Of a DNA stretch of 64,000 nucleotides, positions 35,701-43,049 are shown one piece after another. Where the stretch lies: the NCBI GenBank assembly GCA_035380245.1, contig DAOSXA010000001.1, forward strand, positions 1,308,716 to 1,372,715, written 5' to 3'. This DNA comes from Candidatus Zixiibacteriota bacterium (GTDB lineage: Bacteria; Zixibacteria; MSB-5A5; GN15; FEB-12). Under the pieces are notes generated by a model that searched no databases, was not told the origin of the DNA, and saw only the letters and a program-made list of their open reading frames with translations. Each line of letters starts with the position of its first letter. The stretch's first letter is position 1. Position numbers and translations under genes: made by a program.

Positions 35701-36164
35701 TCATCGTAATAAGTGTCGTTAGGGGTGGCATAGACCGTGCTCACGCCGATCGGTTCGCAATGATTGACCTCGGGGAGTGCTTCATAAGCGGCCATGACTT
35801 CATCGAGGCTTCCGACCTCGAACGTGACTTTGTAATGCCGGGCGAGTGAACTCGCACCCTCGGCCTGCGCCATGGCTCCGCGATCCGCTCCCGGGAACTG
35901 GGGCCGGAGACTCTTTACCTGAAATTGCTCAGCCAGTTGGCTGAAACCGTTCATGTCGGAAAGAGCCAGCGAAGATTTCGCATCTTTCTGGTGGTCAATG
36001 GTCACATTATCGTTGAGAACGACAATAAACCGATTCGGAATGTATCCCAGGAAACTCTCCTGGTAAATATAGCGAGAAGGATCAGTCGGGAGGTATTCCT
36101 CCGATGCTACCGACCCGGCCACAAGTACTAAAATAAGAAATGTGGCGGTGAAAAACCTGCGCAT
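32760..36164 (-). CDS. Secreted subtilisin-like protease with PKD domains and T9SS-type tail
   Basis: Exported S8 serine protease, about 1134 residues from the ATG at 36164, which has AGGAGG five bases upstream (an upstream in-frame extension is not used). Signal peptide 1-20; an inhibitor-like propeptide follows. Catalytic residues are Asp in GDLDIGTMY (unusual DIG for DTG), His in GHGTHTAG and Ser in GTSMACPH. Downstream are two PKD domains (TAWSWDFGDG), a carbohydrate-binding-like beta domain, a third PKD, a Big-1-like domain, and a C-terminal sorting domain from MQNYPNPFNPVTEI to TRKMLLMK. The last predicts export and anchoring by a type IX-like secretion system. Monocistronic, with a strong terminator. 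Confidence 0.9.
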   Translation of the reverse strand: MRRFFTATFLILVLVAGSVASEEYLPTDPSRYIYQESFLGYIPNRFIVVLNDNVTIDHQKDAKSSLALSDMNGFSQLAEQFQVKSLRPQFPGADRGAMAQAEGASSLARHYKVTFEVGSLDEVMAAYEALPEVNHCEPIGVSTVYATPNDTYYDDPPESYPYDQWHYWDTYGIEADNAWDSETGSQVVLVGDLDIGTMYDHGDLGGSDPPGPNDATTNGNIWINTNEVVGNGIDDDGNGYIDDIIGWDFVESTDWYIYSCTDLDCGGADNDPSDGNGHGTHTAGTIAAITNNGYAVAGIAGGFGDGTYAGGGNGVKLVPCRIGYQLRYSGYDMGVVIMDYVAEAMYYMAELKIAGWNVAAINCSFGTSNSGGLSAACDYLIAQDVMVIVAAGNSSSSSADYLGARTDCMDVGATDQDGNPASFSNYGSWVDVAAPGVSVLSTITDPSDPGTDYISSMDGTSMACPHVVGVAALLESYNPSLSAQDKWDLIVNNTKSYNQTKYVGVGIVDVAAALAAAGGGQNPPVANFSGSPTTGEVSLTVSFTDLSTNSPTAWSWDFGDGGTSAAQNPSYTYTAIGTYTVTLTATNAYGYDVETKVDYITVTAPAPPTANFSGSPTSGEAPLTVSFTDLSTGDPTAWSWDFGDGVGTSAAQNPSYIYNEVGTYTVTLTASNAYGSDDEVKTGYITVTEPGVAEKAYADSETSSLGTVSGSMTDTYASDNVYEGIIESESTSHPVKVTSNAEHEWTFTVGGGATVTFYLEAYRPNNSDGDDFIFSYSTDGVTYTTMVTVSSATEQVYTYSLPAYTSGTIYVQVKDDNRSWGNVSLDAVYIDEMYIEYETTPGPPVAEFVGSPTTGSYPLLVSFTDLSTGSPTSWSWDFGDGSGTSSAQNPTYTYANIGTYTVTLTATNAYGSDVETKSNYITVTDQSTGTMHVADIAVGRGKSGPNYVGTATVTIKDDVGSAVANATVYVTYDGPTSGSLSGTTGSSGTVSFQTSGVKKPSGEWCFEVTNVTHSTNTYVSGDNEVTRSCESGWVYGEDRGASLALVPVQFGLMQNYPNPFNPVTEIGFSISQPSHVTLEVFNIAGQRIATLVNESRSAGYHSVTWDGSGMASGIYLYRIVTNEGVDTRKMLLMK

Positions 36165-36525
36165 AATTCCTCCTATGAAAGGACTAGTTGTGGCTTCCAA
36201 GAAATAGAGCAAATACTGAGATATCTGTCGACGGCTATCACCTCCCTGCGTACGGACCATTCTGCAAGTCCGGAAATAGGTGACCTTCTGTACTTATTAA
36301 TAGAGGAAGAGCCGGACCGGTTTGATACCCAATAATGGCGCCGCTGTGTTGTTAGTCGGAACTTGTTGTTTAACAACGAAATGAGAGGCCTCACCCGACC
36401 CCTTTGGTGTTTACATGCAACATATATCGCATGGGAACGGTGTGTGATGTTGAGAAAAGCAAAGGGGCGTCGCACTCAGTGTATCAACGCCCCTTGGCCA
36501 GGTTGAGGAGGTGTAATTTACAACT
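36165..36525. other. Leader region of the PKD subtilase plus upstream terminator
   Basis: 361 bp between the pilin operon end and the subtilase start. It contains the pilin operon terminator (36454-36495) and otherwise only untranslated leader; no promoter boxes were convincing and no riboswitch consensus was recognised. Confidence 0.45.
36454..36495 (-). terminator. Terminator of the minor-pilin operon
   Basis: 9-bp stem AAGGGGCGT / ACGCCCCTT (36462-36470 and 36487-36495). On the minus strand it is followed by TGCTTTTC. It is about 30 bp after the last pilin-like gene. Confidence 0.75.
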
Positions 36526-37692
36526 TTACAGCAATTCTATGAATGCGACTACCTCGTAATCGCCTATACCGCCGATATTGATATCCGCAAGGGTGCGATC
36601 GTAATGGAAGTTGGCGCTGTTATGGTTCACAATGTCGTTGGCTACTATCGAACCGTAGAATTCTCCTGAGTTACGGAGGTCGGCCGAACCATCCGGACTG
36701 TAGAACACCGCCCGAATATCACCGCTGTTTTTAAGAACGAAATCTCCCTGCGAATAGAAGATCAGATCGCCGGGATCGCCGCCGTCGTTGACCGTTGCAG
36801 AATTCTTCATCTCGATGTCACCGGTGACGTAAACAGTTACCTCCGCACCTGGGGATAGAACCAGGTTGGCCGAGTTAAACAGGGTAATGGTCGAAAAATA
36901 ATAAACGCCGCTTCCTAATGTCACGGTGCCCTCACTCGAAAAATCATGAGTCACGGAATCGTAGGTGAAGGAACCGCTGATGCTGTCGAGGTTCATGTTG
37001 GCCAGAGCTGAGTCGAAAGCGGCTTGTGGAATAGGAGGGAGCTCCTGTTCCTCAGCCGTATCCGAGGTATCGCCGGTAACGGTAGCGCCGGGGTGAATGT
37101 CAATTCCCCCCAAAGTGGCCGATTGCACATCACCACCGACAAAACCGCCGTTGGCGACGACCACATCTACGTTCGAGCCAACGTCACCGTCGGCATCCAG
37201 TCGTGTCGACCAGTATGTTCCTGAATCCGAATTGTACGAGTCGATATGCATGCTGTTGCGGATATCAACCAGTTCATCGCCGAACATGGCGTATTTGAAC
37301 GGATTGTAAATTTTCGGCGCGACCTCGAACTGCAAGTTGGTCATGGCTCCTTCAACAATGCCGGTTGAGGTAACGACCACCGTATCCGCCAGAGTCGAGT
37401 CGGTGGTGGAGTCAGCTACGACGACACTATATACGCCATTACCGAACGAAATGTCGCTGTATCCGTCGCGCCAAGTTTTGTCTTCTATCAACTGACTCAC
37501 GGCTCGATGTCCACCGGCCTCGGCAACATAGAACGCTTCGTCGTTATGCAGGTTGTTGTACGACAAATCCATATCGGTGGTGGAATTGGTAACTGCCATG
37601 ACACCGATCAGGGCAATCATACTCATCAACACGAGTGTAACCAGGAGCGCACCACCGCGATTGTTAAACCATGGTTTCTTCAGTATTATCAT
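36526..37692 (-). CDS. PilX-like pilus assembly protein, paralogue 1
   Basis: Fourth gene of the minor-pilin operon, about 388 residues. A short positively charged leader and NNRGGALLVTLVLMSMIAL form a PilX-type N-terminal membrane/pilin helix. The Glu of DEAFYVAEAG matches the PilX_N consensus. The C-terminal half is a parallel-beta-looking domain (GSGVYYFSTITL, VTVYVTGDIEMKNSA, GDFVLKNSGDI) similar to DUF7305-type domains of FCB and delta-proteobacterial pilin-operon proteins. The whole chain aligns with the next gene upstream at high similarity. ATG at 37692 chosen because it gives the same N-terminal layout as the paralogue; a GTG 16 codons earlier is less likely. Probably a minor pilin or pilus-associated surface protein. 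Confidence 0.8.
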   Translation of the reverse strand: MIILKKPWFNNRGGALLVTLVLMSMIALIGVMAVTNSTTDMDLSYNNLHNDEAFYVAEAGGHRAVSQLIEDKTWRDGYSDISFGNGVYSVVVADSTTDSTLADTVVVTSTGIVEGAMTNLQFEVAPKIYNPFKYAMFGDELVDIRNSMHIDSYNSDSGTYWSTRLDADGDVGSNVDVVVANGGFVGGDVQSATLGGIDIHPGATVTGDTSDTAEEQELPPIPQAAFDSALANMNLDSISGSFTYDSVTHDFSSEGTVTLGSGVYYFSTITLFNSANLVLSPGAEVTVYVTGDIEMKNSATVNDGGDPGDLIFYSQGDFVLKNSGDIRAVFYSPDGSADLRNSGEFYGSIVANDIVNHNSANFHYDRTLADINIGGIGDYEVVAFIELL

Positions 37693-37779
37693 ATCCGTAT
37701 TCCGTTCGTTATGTGCGTTTGCGAGTTTCGGACGAATCACCTGTAGTTTTTCAGTCGGTTATCAGTCTCTCATCAAGGC

Positions 37780-38937
37780 TCAAAGTTCCACGAACGAGCA
37801 GGCTGCCAGATTGCCGCTGCCGCCCATCGCTATGCTGCTCAGGTCGCGGTCATAATGGAATTTCGAACTGTTATGGCAGACGATGTTATTAGCTATGATC
37901 GATCCGAAAAACTCACCGGAGTTTCTCAGATCGGCGTCACCGTCGGGATTGTAAAACACGGCGTTTATGTCGCCGCTGTTCTTCAGGACGAAATCACCCT
38001 GGGAATAAATCATCAAATCAGAAGGATCACCGCCCGAATTCACCGAAGCCGAGTTTTTCAATTCGATGTCACCGGTCACATATATTGTCACGTTGGCGCC
38101 GGAAGCTATTGTCAGCGTGGCGGAGTTCTTGAGAATAATACTCGAGAAGTAGTAAATGCCGCTGCCCAAGACGACGTTGCCGGTGCTCTGGAAAGCATAG
38201 GTAGCCGAATCGTAAGTATAGGTGCCGCTAATTGAGTCGTTGGCTGCCGAGACGGCCAGGGCGGCATCGAACTCCGCCTGGGGAATGGTCGGCAACAACT
38301 GCTCAGGAGCGTTGTCCGAAATGTCACCGGTTACCGTTGCTCCGGGATTTACACTCAGACCGCCTATGTTCGAAGTCTGCACGTCGCCGCCGACAAAGGC
38401 TCCGTTTTTCACGATAATGTTGCCGTTGGATCCGATGTCACCGTCGGTGTTGAGACGCGTGAGCCAATAAGAACCGGAATCGGAGTTATAGGAGTCCGAA
38501 TTCATGCTGTTGCGAATATCCACGACATCGTCGCCGAACATGGCATAACGGAAAGGATATATGACATCCGGCACCATTTCATATTGAACGGTCGCCGATG
38601 CTTCATCCGCCTCACCGGTAGCGGTGACCACTACCGTATCGGCCAGGGTGGAGTCGGTCGTCGAATCCGACACAACCACACTATATATTCCACTGCCGAA
38701 GGCGACATCGGCATAGCCGTCGCGCCAGGTCTTATCAGTCATAAGTTCAGCGATAGCCCGCTTAGCTCCGGCCTCGGCAAGATAAAAGGCTTCGTCGCTA
38801 TCGGCCTGATTGAAAGAGAGGTCAAGGTCGGTGTTGGAATTCTGGGCAGCCATAAGACCTACCAGAGCCAGCATTCCAACCAGGACCAGCGATATCAACA
38901 GAGCGCTGCCGCGATTATTTCTCAGTACCTTATTCAT
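37780..38937 (-). CDS. PilX-like pilus assembly protein, paralogue 2
   Basis: Third gene of the operon, 385 residues, and a tandem duplicate of the gene at 36526. Shared blocks are DEAFYLAEAG, DKTWRDGYADV, YSVVVSDSTTDSTLADTVVVT, RYAMFGDDVVDIRNSM and the C-terminal FVLKNSGDINAVFYNPDGDADLRNSGEF series (seen as ADLRNSGEFFGS). The N-terminal NNRGSALLISLVLVGMLAL is the PilX-type helix. GGGGAG lies six bases before the ATG. The two copies could form a heteromeric tip or bind different targets; that is inference. Confidence 0.82.
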   Translation of the reverse strand: MNKVLRNNRGSALLISLVLVGMLALVGLMAAQNSNTDLDLSFNQADSDEAFYLAEAGAKRAIAELMTDKTWRDGYADVAFGSGIYSVVVSDSTTDSTLADTVVVTATGEADEASATVQYEMVPDVIYPFRYAMFGDDVVDIRNSMNSDSYNSDSGSYWLTRLNTDGDIGSNGNIIVKNGAFVGGDVQTSNIGGLSVNPGATVTGDISDNAPEQLLPTIPQAEFDAALAVSAANDSISGTYTYDSATYAFQSTGNVVLGSGIYYFSSIILKNSATLTIASGANVTIYVTGDIELKNSASVNSGGDPSDLMIYSQGDFVLKNSGDINAVFYNPDGDADLRNSGEFFGSIIANNIVCHNSSKFHYDRDLSSIAMGGSGNLAACSFVEL

Positions 38938-38954
38938 ATACTCTCCCCATCCTG

Positions 38955-39527
38955 TCAGAGGTTAAGGTTCCTCATAATGACCCTCTCGGTAAATGTATAG
39001 GTTCGCACCCCGCTGTTACGGACGAAACTTTCATCGGCCTTCGAAGTCTGTACCACGAGTGTTATTTCAAGGGAGTTGGAGGTTGGGGCATTATAACTGA
39101 TAGAGCGAACCAGATCCGAGTAGGGAATGGCGGCGTCGCTGTTTACTTTGCGCATCAGGCGTTTCGGTCTGTTGGATTCAGTCAATCCGTTCACGGTCAT
39201 CATATCGGCGTCGGCATAGTCCTCCAGGAAGAACAAAACCGTGTCTACCGGTTGTGTCTGGTTGAAGTATATCGCAAGGCTGTCGCCGGAAATCTCATAC
39301 GGCGTATGACCGCCGACTTTATAACCGGCCATACGAGCCGTTCTTGCTATTTCCTGAAGTACGTTACGCGAGTTTTGCTGCAGATCGGATATCTCCTCCT
39401 GCGTCAAAGCTGAATTGTGCATACTGGCGTAGAATTTATACCCCGCAAGCGCAATCACACTGGTCATGGCCAGAGAGATCAGCAGTTCCAGGATCGTGTA
39501 GCCTTTACTGTTAAATCGCTTTCTCAT
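38955..39527 (-). CDS. Type IV minor pilin, PilW-like
   Basis: A 190-residue prepilin. The leader MRKRFNSKG is cut before YTILELLISLAMTS, giving Glu5 as in true pilins, although residue 1 is Tyr rather than the usual Phe. A central NSRNVLQEIARTARMAGY helix is the PilW hallmark. The C-terminal domain is beta-rich and ends TFTERVIMRNLNL. It starts 23 bp after pilV stops and ends 17 bp before the PilX-like gene, so all are co-transcribed. Expected in the inner membrane, then in the pilus tip complex. Confidence 0.85.
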   Translation of the reverse strand: MRKRFNSKGYTILELLISLAMTSVIALAGYKFYASMHNSALTQEEISDLQQNSRNVLQEIARTARMAGYKVGGHTPYEISGDSLAIYFNQTQPVDTVLFFLEDYADADMMTVNGLTESNRPKRLMRKVNSDAAIPYSDLVRSISYNAPTSNSLEITLVVQTSKADESFVRNSGVRTYTFTERVIMRNLNL

Positions 39528-39550
39528 ATTATTGACCCTTCATTACTAAT

Positions 39551-39943
39551 CTAGTCCAGCAGGAATGTGCTGTATTCGCGTGTACGGGCAAGATCGTGAT
39601 AGTCGGTCCAGGAAACCTCAACAGCGATCCGATAGAGACCGGCCGGTATGAGGGAGTCCACCGAATTGTCGGCAACGATCGTATGGCGTGAGAATCCGTC
39701 GCGAACGTCTTCTTCGTAAAGATCCAACGGTATCCCGGAGATCGAATCCATTCCTTCATATAGCTCGATCTGCTGCTTGATCAGGTTGGAGGCGATGTTG
39801 TTGTCCCGCGATATAACGTTGCCGTCAACGGCCGTTATCATCAGCGGCGCCAACCCAAGCATTCCCAGGCTGAATACTATCAAGGCCATCAGAACCTCGA
39901 GAAGACTTATTCCTTTGTCGTTCAGTATCCGAAATCTTTTCAT
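39551..39943 (-). CDS. Type IV minor pilin, PilV-like
   Basis: First gene of the minor-pilin operon, 130 residues from ATG 39943. Leader MKRFRILNDKG is cut before ISLLEVLMALIVFSLGMLGLAPL, with Glu5 conserved; the early Gly-x-Gly and LMITA pattern is PilV/GspI-like. The start is chosen at 39943 because GGGAG lies nine bases upstream and because a sigma-54 promoter sits inside the longer in-frame extension (to 39994). Together with PilW- and PilX-like genes it should form a priming complex for a type IV pilus or type II secretion pseudopilus. The assembly ATPase and platform genes are not in this window. Confidence 0.85.
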   Translation of the reverse strand: MKRFRILNDKGISLLEVLMALIVFSLGMLGLAPLMITAVDGNVISRDNNIASNLIKQQIELYEGMDSISGIPLDLYEEDVRDGFSRHTIVADNSVDSLIPAGLYRIAVEVSWTDYHDLARTREYSTFLLD

Positions 39944-39977
39944 TGCTTCTATCTCCCTTAGCTTCTGACCGCTATTG

Positions 39978-39994
39978 AGCAAGCCTTTTGCCAT
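39978..39994 (-). promoter_or_regulatory. Sigma-54 (RpoN) promoter of the minor-pilin operon
   Basis: On the minus strand TGGCAA-N5-TTGCT, with GG and GC exactly 10 bases apart as RpoN requires. The predicted start is about 24 bases before the pilV ATG. Type IV pilin genes are often RpoN-dependent, which fits. Confidence 0.7.
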
Positions 39995-40176
39995 TCTTCA
40001 ACGATGTCTATCTGTCGCTGTAAGGCTCTGTAAGAGTGACAATTGCCAAAATCGAAATCCATACTTAACATGGTCGTTTTGGTATAATTATTGGGAAAGG
40101 ACCATACTCTCACGGATAGACACAACGGTGGCGGATGGTATCAGAAAGCTATGGCTGATACGGGAATAACTGGAAA

Positions 40177-42237
40177 TTATCGACCTGATCGGCCAAGTGA
40201 ATCGAGCAACTGAAGAGCTGCCCGGCGAAGATTATCTCCGTCTGGAGTCATTTTGATATACCGGTCAAGGTAAACTCCGGCGGAGTCGAGTTGGCCGTTT
40301 TCAACGAACAGCCGGCCCAGATTGTAGCAGGCTTTTCCGTAATCGGGATCGACAACAAGCGCTTGCCGATAAACTGCCTCAGCGGAATCTCGCTGATCCA
40401 TTAAATGGTAACATAATCCAAGGGCAAACCATACACCGGCGTTGTTCTGGTCCAGAGTCGTTGCTTGTCGGTATACCGTTCCGGCTGAATCGACGTATCC
40501 GGCCTGAAGAAGCGTAAATGCCAGTTCGTTAACCGCCTCAAAAAAGCCGGGTGAAGCGGCCACGGCCTCGGACAGGCAGGGGAGGGCCTCATCGAAACGC
40601 CCCAATCCCTTGAGAGCAAGTCCGTAATTATAACGAAGAATCCAGTCGTCCGGCTGTGCCCGAACCGCGCGTTCATGCAGCACCAGGGCTTGTTCATAGT
40701 CACCGCGTTCCTGCAGCAGCAGGCCTAGATCGTTATTGGCGTGGGGAAGGGACGGGTCCGATTGCAATGCCAGTCGGTAGTATCTTTCGGCCTGGTCGTT
40801 ATTCCCCTGATGGCGATAGATAGCGGCAAACATCTGATGTCCCTGAGCTTCTGATCCGGAGGCATATCCATAAGGGTCCCATCGCCCCAGTATAAGAAAG
40901 ACCAGCAACACCAGCCCCGCAGTCCAGATACGTTTCCGGGGCAGCTTTGTGAATCCGGACAGCAGTTGATCTATTCCGGTTGCGGTGAAAACCGCCAGAA
41001 CCGGGACCAGCGGCAAACGATACCGGGCTGTCACGAAAAAAAGCAACAGCGTCGGCAAGGCTGCGACAAGAAACCAGGCCAGTAATAGAAATCCGGTTTC
41101 CCAACGGCGGATCAAACAAATCCCGGCCAGGCCGAACGGCAGCAGCAGACCGAACGGAAAAAACACCGGCCGGCGCCAGATTAGCACGTTTAGCGGCGGT
41201 ATCCTTCGCGCCAGATAATAGATATCGAAATTGTTGGCCAGTTCATATCCACCTAGTGTCAGAACCAGTTTGCGTATCACTAGTCGCGTGAAAACACCTG
41301 GGTGATTTATCATCTCGTGTATTGCCCGATTCCGCCAATAATTAGATTCCTCAGCAGCGCTGAGCGGTCGACCGGCGTCAGTTTCAGCCATGGCTCGGGT
41401 ATCGGACATGCTTGCGTTGTCCCACCAATCCAATCCGGTGCCGGGGATCGTGGTCGAGACGCCGTCAGCCTTGAGGTTATTGCCAATGTACAGATTGATC
41501 CCGGAATACGAACCGATCAACACGAACTCCCCGGACTGGCTCCAGTTTCTGATCGTTACCGGTACGATTGCCACTATCAATCCGACCAACAAAAGCAGAC
41601 CCTTACGGAGGTTTCGCTTTTCCTGACTATAAAGGTACACAATCACCGCTGCCCCGAGAGCGAAAACCAGCACCGTTGGCCGGACGACAGCCGATAATCC
41701 CAGAACCAATCCTGCCGCGCTATAAAGCCAGGCTCGTTGATACCGGAGCGCTAAAATGATAATGTAGATCGCGGCTGTGTTAAGGAAAATTGCCAATGTG
41801 GGCGCCAGCAACTGGCCGTCGTAAAGGATCAACGGTCCGTAGGCAGCTATAATGAAACCCGCGATAAGGGCGGCCCTTCGACCGGCCAGGCGGGCAGTTA
41901 TGAGCCAGGTCCCGACGGCCGTCAAGCTTCCCATCAGGATTTGTATAATCCTGATCGGCCAGGAGCCGTCACCAAACAGGCCGAACACCAATTTCAGGAA
42001 TAAAGGATAGAGAGGAGCTTTGAAAAACGATCCCGATGGAAATCCCGACCCGGGTATACCCACGGTTGCCAATCGGTGAAAATATGCCATGTCCATAATA
42101 TCCGTATCAAACAGGGGGGTATTTGAAAACTGGAGCAGGAACCAGATCCGGAACACCATAGCTGTAATGAATACTATGGTTGGCCCGACCCAGCCGGGGA
42201 GGCGATCCAGCATAGCGTGTCTATTTACGGGTTTCAT
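40177..42237 (-). CDS. GT39-like membrane glycosyltransferase with C-terminal TPR repeats
   Basis: An inner-membrane protein of 686 residues. The N-terminal half has about 10-12 membrane helices and a PMT/ArnT-like pattern: first-loop acidic residues in LFDTDIMDMAYF and the APLYPLFLK segment typical of GT39 and GT83 enzymes that move sugars from lipid-linked donors. The C-terminal third (about residues 455-680) is four or five TPR repeats such as HNNLGLLLQERGDYEQALVLHERAV-like units (seen as GDYEQALVLHERAV). It lies downstream of the pilin operon but is transcribed independently towards it. The protein may glycosylate exported proteins or a polymer. The acceptor is unknown. Confidence 0.78.
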   Translation of the reverse strand: MKPVNRHAMLDRLPGWVGPTIVFITAMVFRIWFLLQFSNTPLFDTDIMDMAYFHRLATVGIPGSGFPSGSFFKAPLYPLFLKLVFGLFGDGSWPIRIIQILMGSLTAVGTWLITARLAGRRAALIAGFIIAAYGPLILYDGQLLAPTLAIFLNTAAIYIIILALRYQRAWLYSAAGLVLGLSAVVRPTVLVFALGAAVIVYLYSQEKRNLRKGLLLLVGLIVAIVPVTIRNWSQSGEFVLIGSYSGINLYIGNNLKADGVSTTIPGTGLDWWDNASMSDTRAMAETDAGRPLSAAEESNYWRNRAIHEMINHPGVFTRLVIRKLVLTLGGYELANNFDIYYLARRIPPLNVLIWRRPVFFPFGLLLPFGLAGICLIRRWETGFLLLAWFLVAALPTLLLFFVTARYRLPLVPVLAVFTATGIDQLLSGFTKLPRKRIWTAGLVLLVFLILGRWDPYGYASGSEAQGHQMFAAIYRHQGNNDQAERYYRLALQSDPSLPHANNDLGLLLQERGDYEQALVLHERAVRAQPDDWILRYNYGLALKGLGRFDEALPCLSEAVAASPGFFEAVNELAFTLLQAGYVDSAGTVYRQATTLDQNNAGVWFALGLCYHLMDQRDSAEAVYRQALVVDPDYGKACYNLGRLFVENGQLDSAGVYLDRYIKMTPDGDNLRRAALQLLDSLGRSGR

Positions 42238-42630
42238 GGCAATATCGGTCGTTCATATAGGGTGTCATGTATATCGAAAGATATGCAAGGCGCGGGCAGG
42301 GATCAACTGCTACATTGATGTTGCAACCGGGGTGGCAGAGGGAATCCTGGTCTTGGATGATACGTTGTACTAGATTGCGGCAAAACACTTTCTGAATAAA
42401 TCCCCTGCGTTTTGCTATTGACATAAACACGAGCATCCGATAAATTCAAGTGTGACACATTTGGTTTCCGTTATGTGCTTTTCGAGGTTTGTTGTATTCC
42501 CACTCTAATCTTTGTAAAGCCAGGTTCTGGGACCGTTGCGCAATTGGGCGCTTGAATTGCGTTTATCCCTCAGTGCAGCCATCCACCTAGGAAGGCTTAG
42601 CTGAAGAGATGAACAATTTTGGAGTGTAGA
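42238..42630. other. Leader region of the RRM gene, no gene seen
   Basis: 393 bp between divergent genes. A long untranslated leader is possible for the RRM gene; a GGGCGC-N5-TTGCG stretch at 42546-42561 resembles an RpoN site only partly. No hairpin-rich cold-shock element could be assigned. Confidence 0.4.
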
Positions 42631-42921
42631 ATGAACATCTACATCGGCAATCTGTCGTACAACACGACGGAAGAGAGACTGCGTGAGGCTTTTGAGAGTT
42701 ACGGCCAGGTCTCAAGCGTAAAGATTATCACTGACCGCGAGACCGGTCGGCCGCGTGGCTTCGGGTTTGTCGAGATGGACAACCAGGACGAAGGCATGGC
42801 GGCTATCTCCGGCCTGAATGGCCAGGAACTCGATGGTCGTGCTCTGAACGTTAACGAAGCTCGTCAGCGCGAAAGTCGCGGTGGCGGTCGTGGAGGTGGC
42901 GGATACCGCGGTCGTAATTAA
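42631..42921 (+). CDS. Glycine-rich RNA-binding protein (single RRM)
   Basis: A 96-residue RNA-binding protein with one RRM (residues 1-80). RNP2 is seen as IYIGNLSY and RNP1 as RGFGFVEM. A short Arg/Gly-rich tail follows (RGGGRGGGGYRGRN). This is the cyanobacterial Rbp / cold-response type, thought to act as an RNA chaperone in the cytosol. ATG at 42631 is chosen over an in-frame TTG four codons earlier because GGAG lies six bases upstream. It is followed by a strong bidirectional terminator. Such genes are often cold-induced, but nothing in the leader proves that here. Confidence 0.93.
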   Translation: MNIYIGNLSYNTTEERLREAFESYGQVSSVKIITDRETGRPRGFGFVEMDNQDEGMAAISGLNGQELDGRALNVNEARQRESRGGGRGGGGYRGRN

Positions 42922-42976
42922 CAACTGACTACTATACAGCCAGACGGGGTTTTACCCTGTCGACCATCGATAATAG

Positions 42977-43011
42977 AAAAGAGACCGGTTTTCAGACCGG
43001 TCTCTTCTTTT
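42977..43011. terminator. Bidirectional terminator between RRM and subtilase genes
   Basis: 9-bp stem GAGACCGGT / ACCGGTCTC (42981-43004), extended by A-T pairs, with A4 on the left and TTCTTTT on the right. It can serve both convergent genes. Confidence 0.88.
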
Positions 43012-43049
43012 AACCCGAACGGGAGCTCTGTTTATTCGCCTGATGCGAA

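Noticed and set aside
40138..40161. Inverted repeat GTATCAG / CTGATAC between the pilin operon and the GT39 gene
   Set aside because: Short stem without a T-run and no partner; no support for a function.
42546..42561. Possible sigma-54 site GGGCGC-N5-TTGCG before the RRM gene
   Set aside because: Spacing fits but the -24 box and the last base of the -12 box do not; it is not better than chance.
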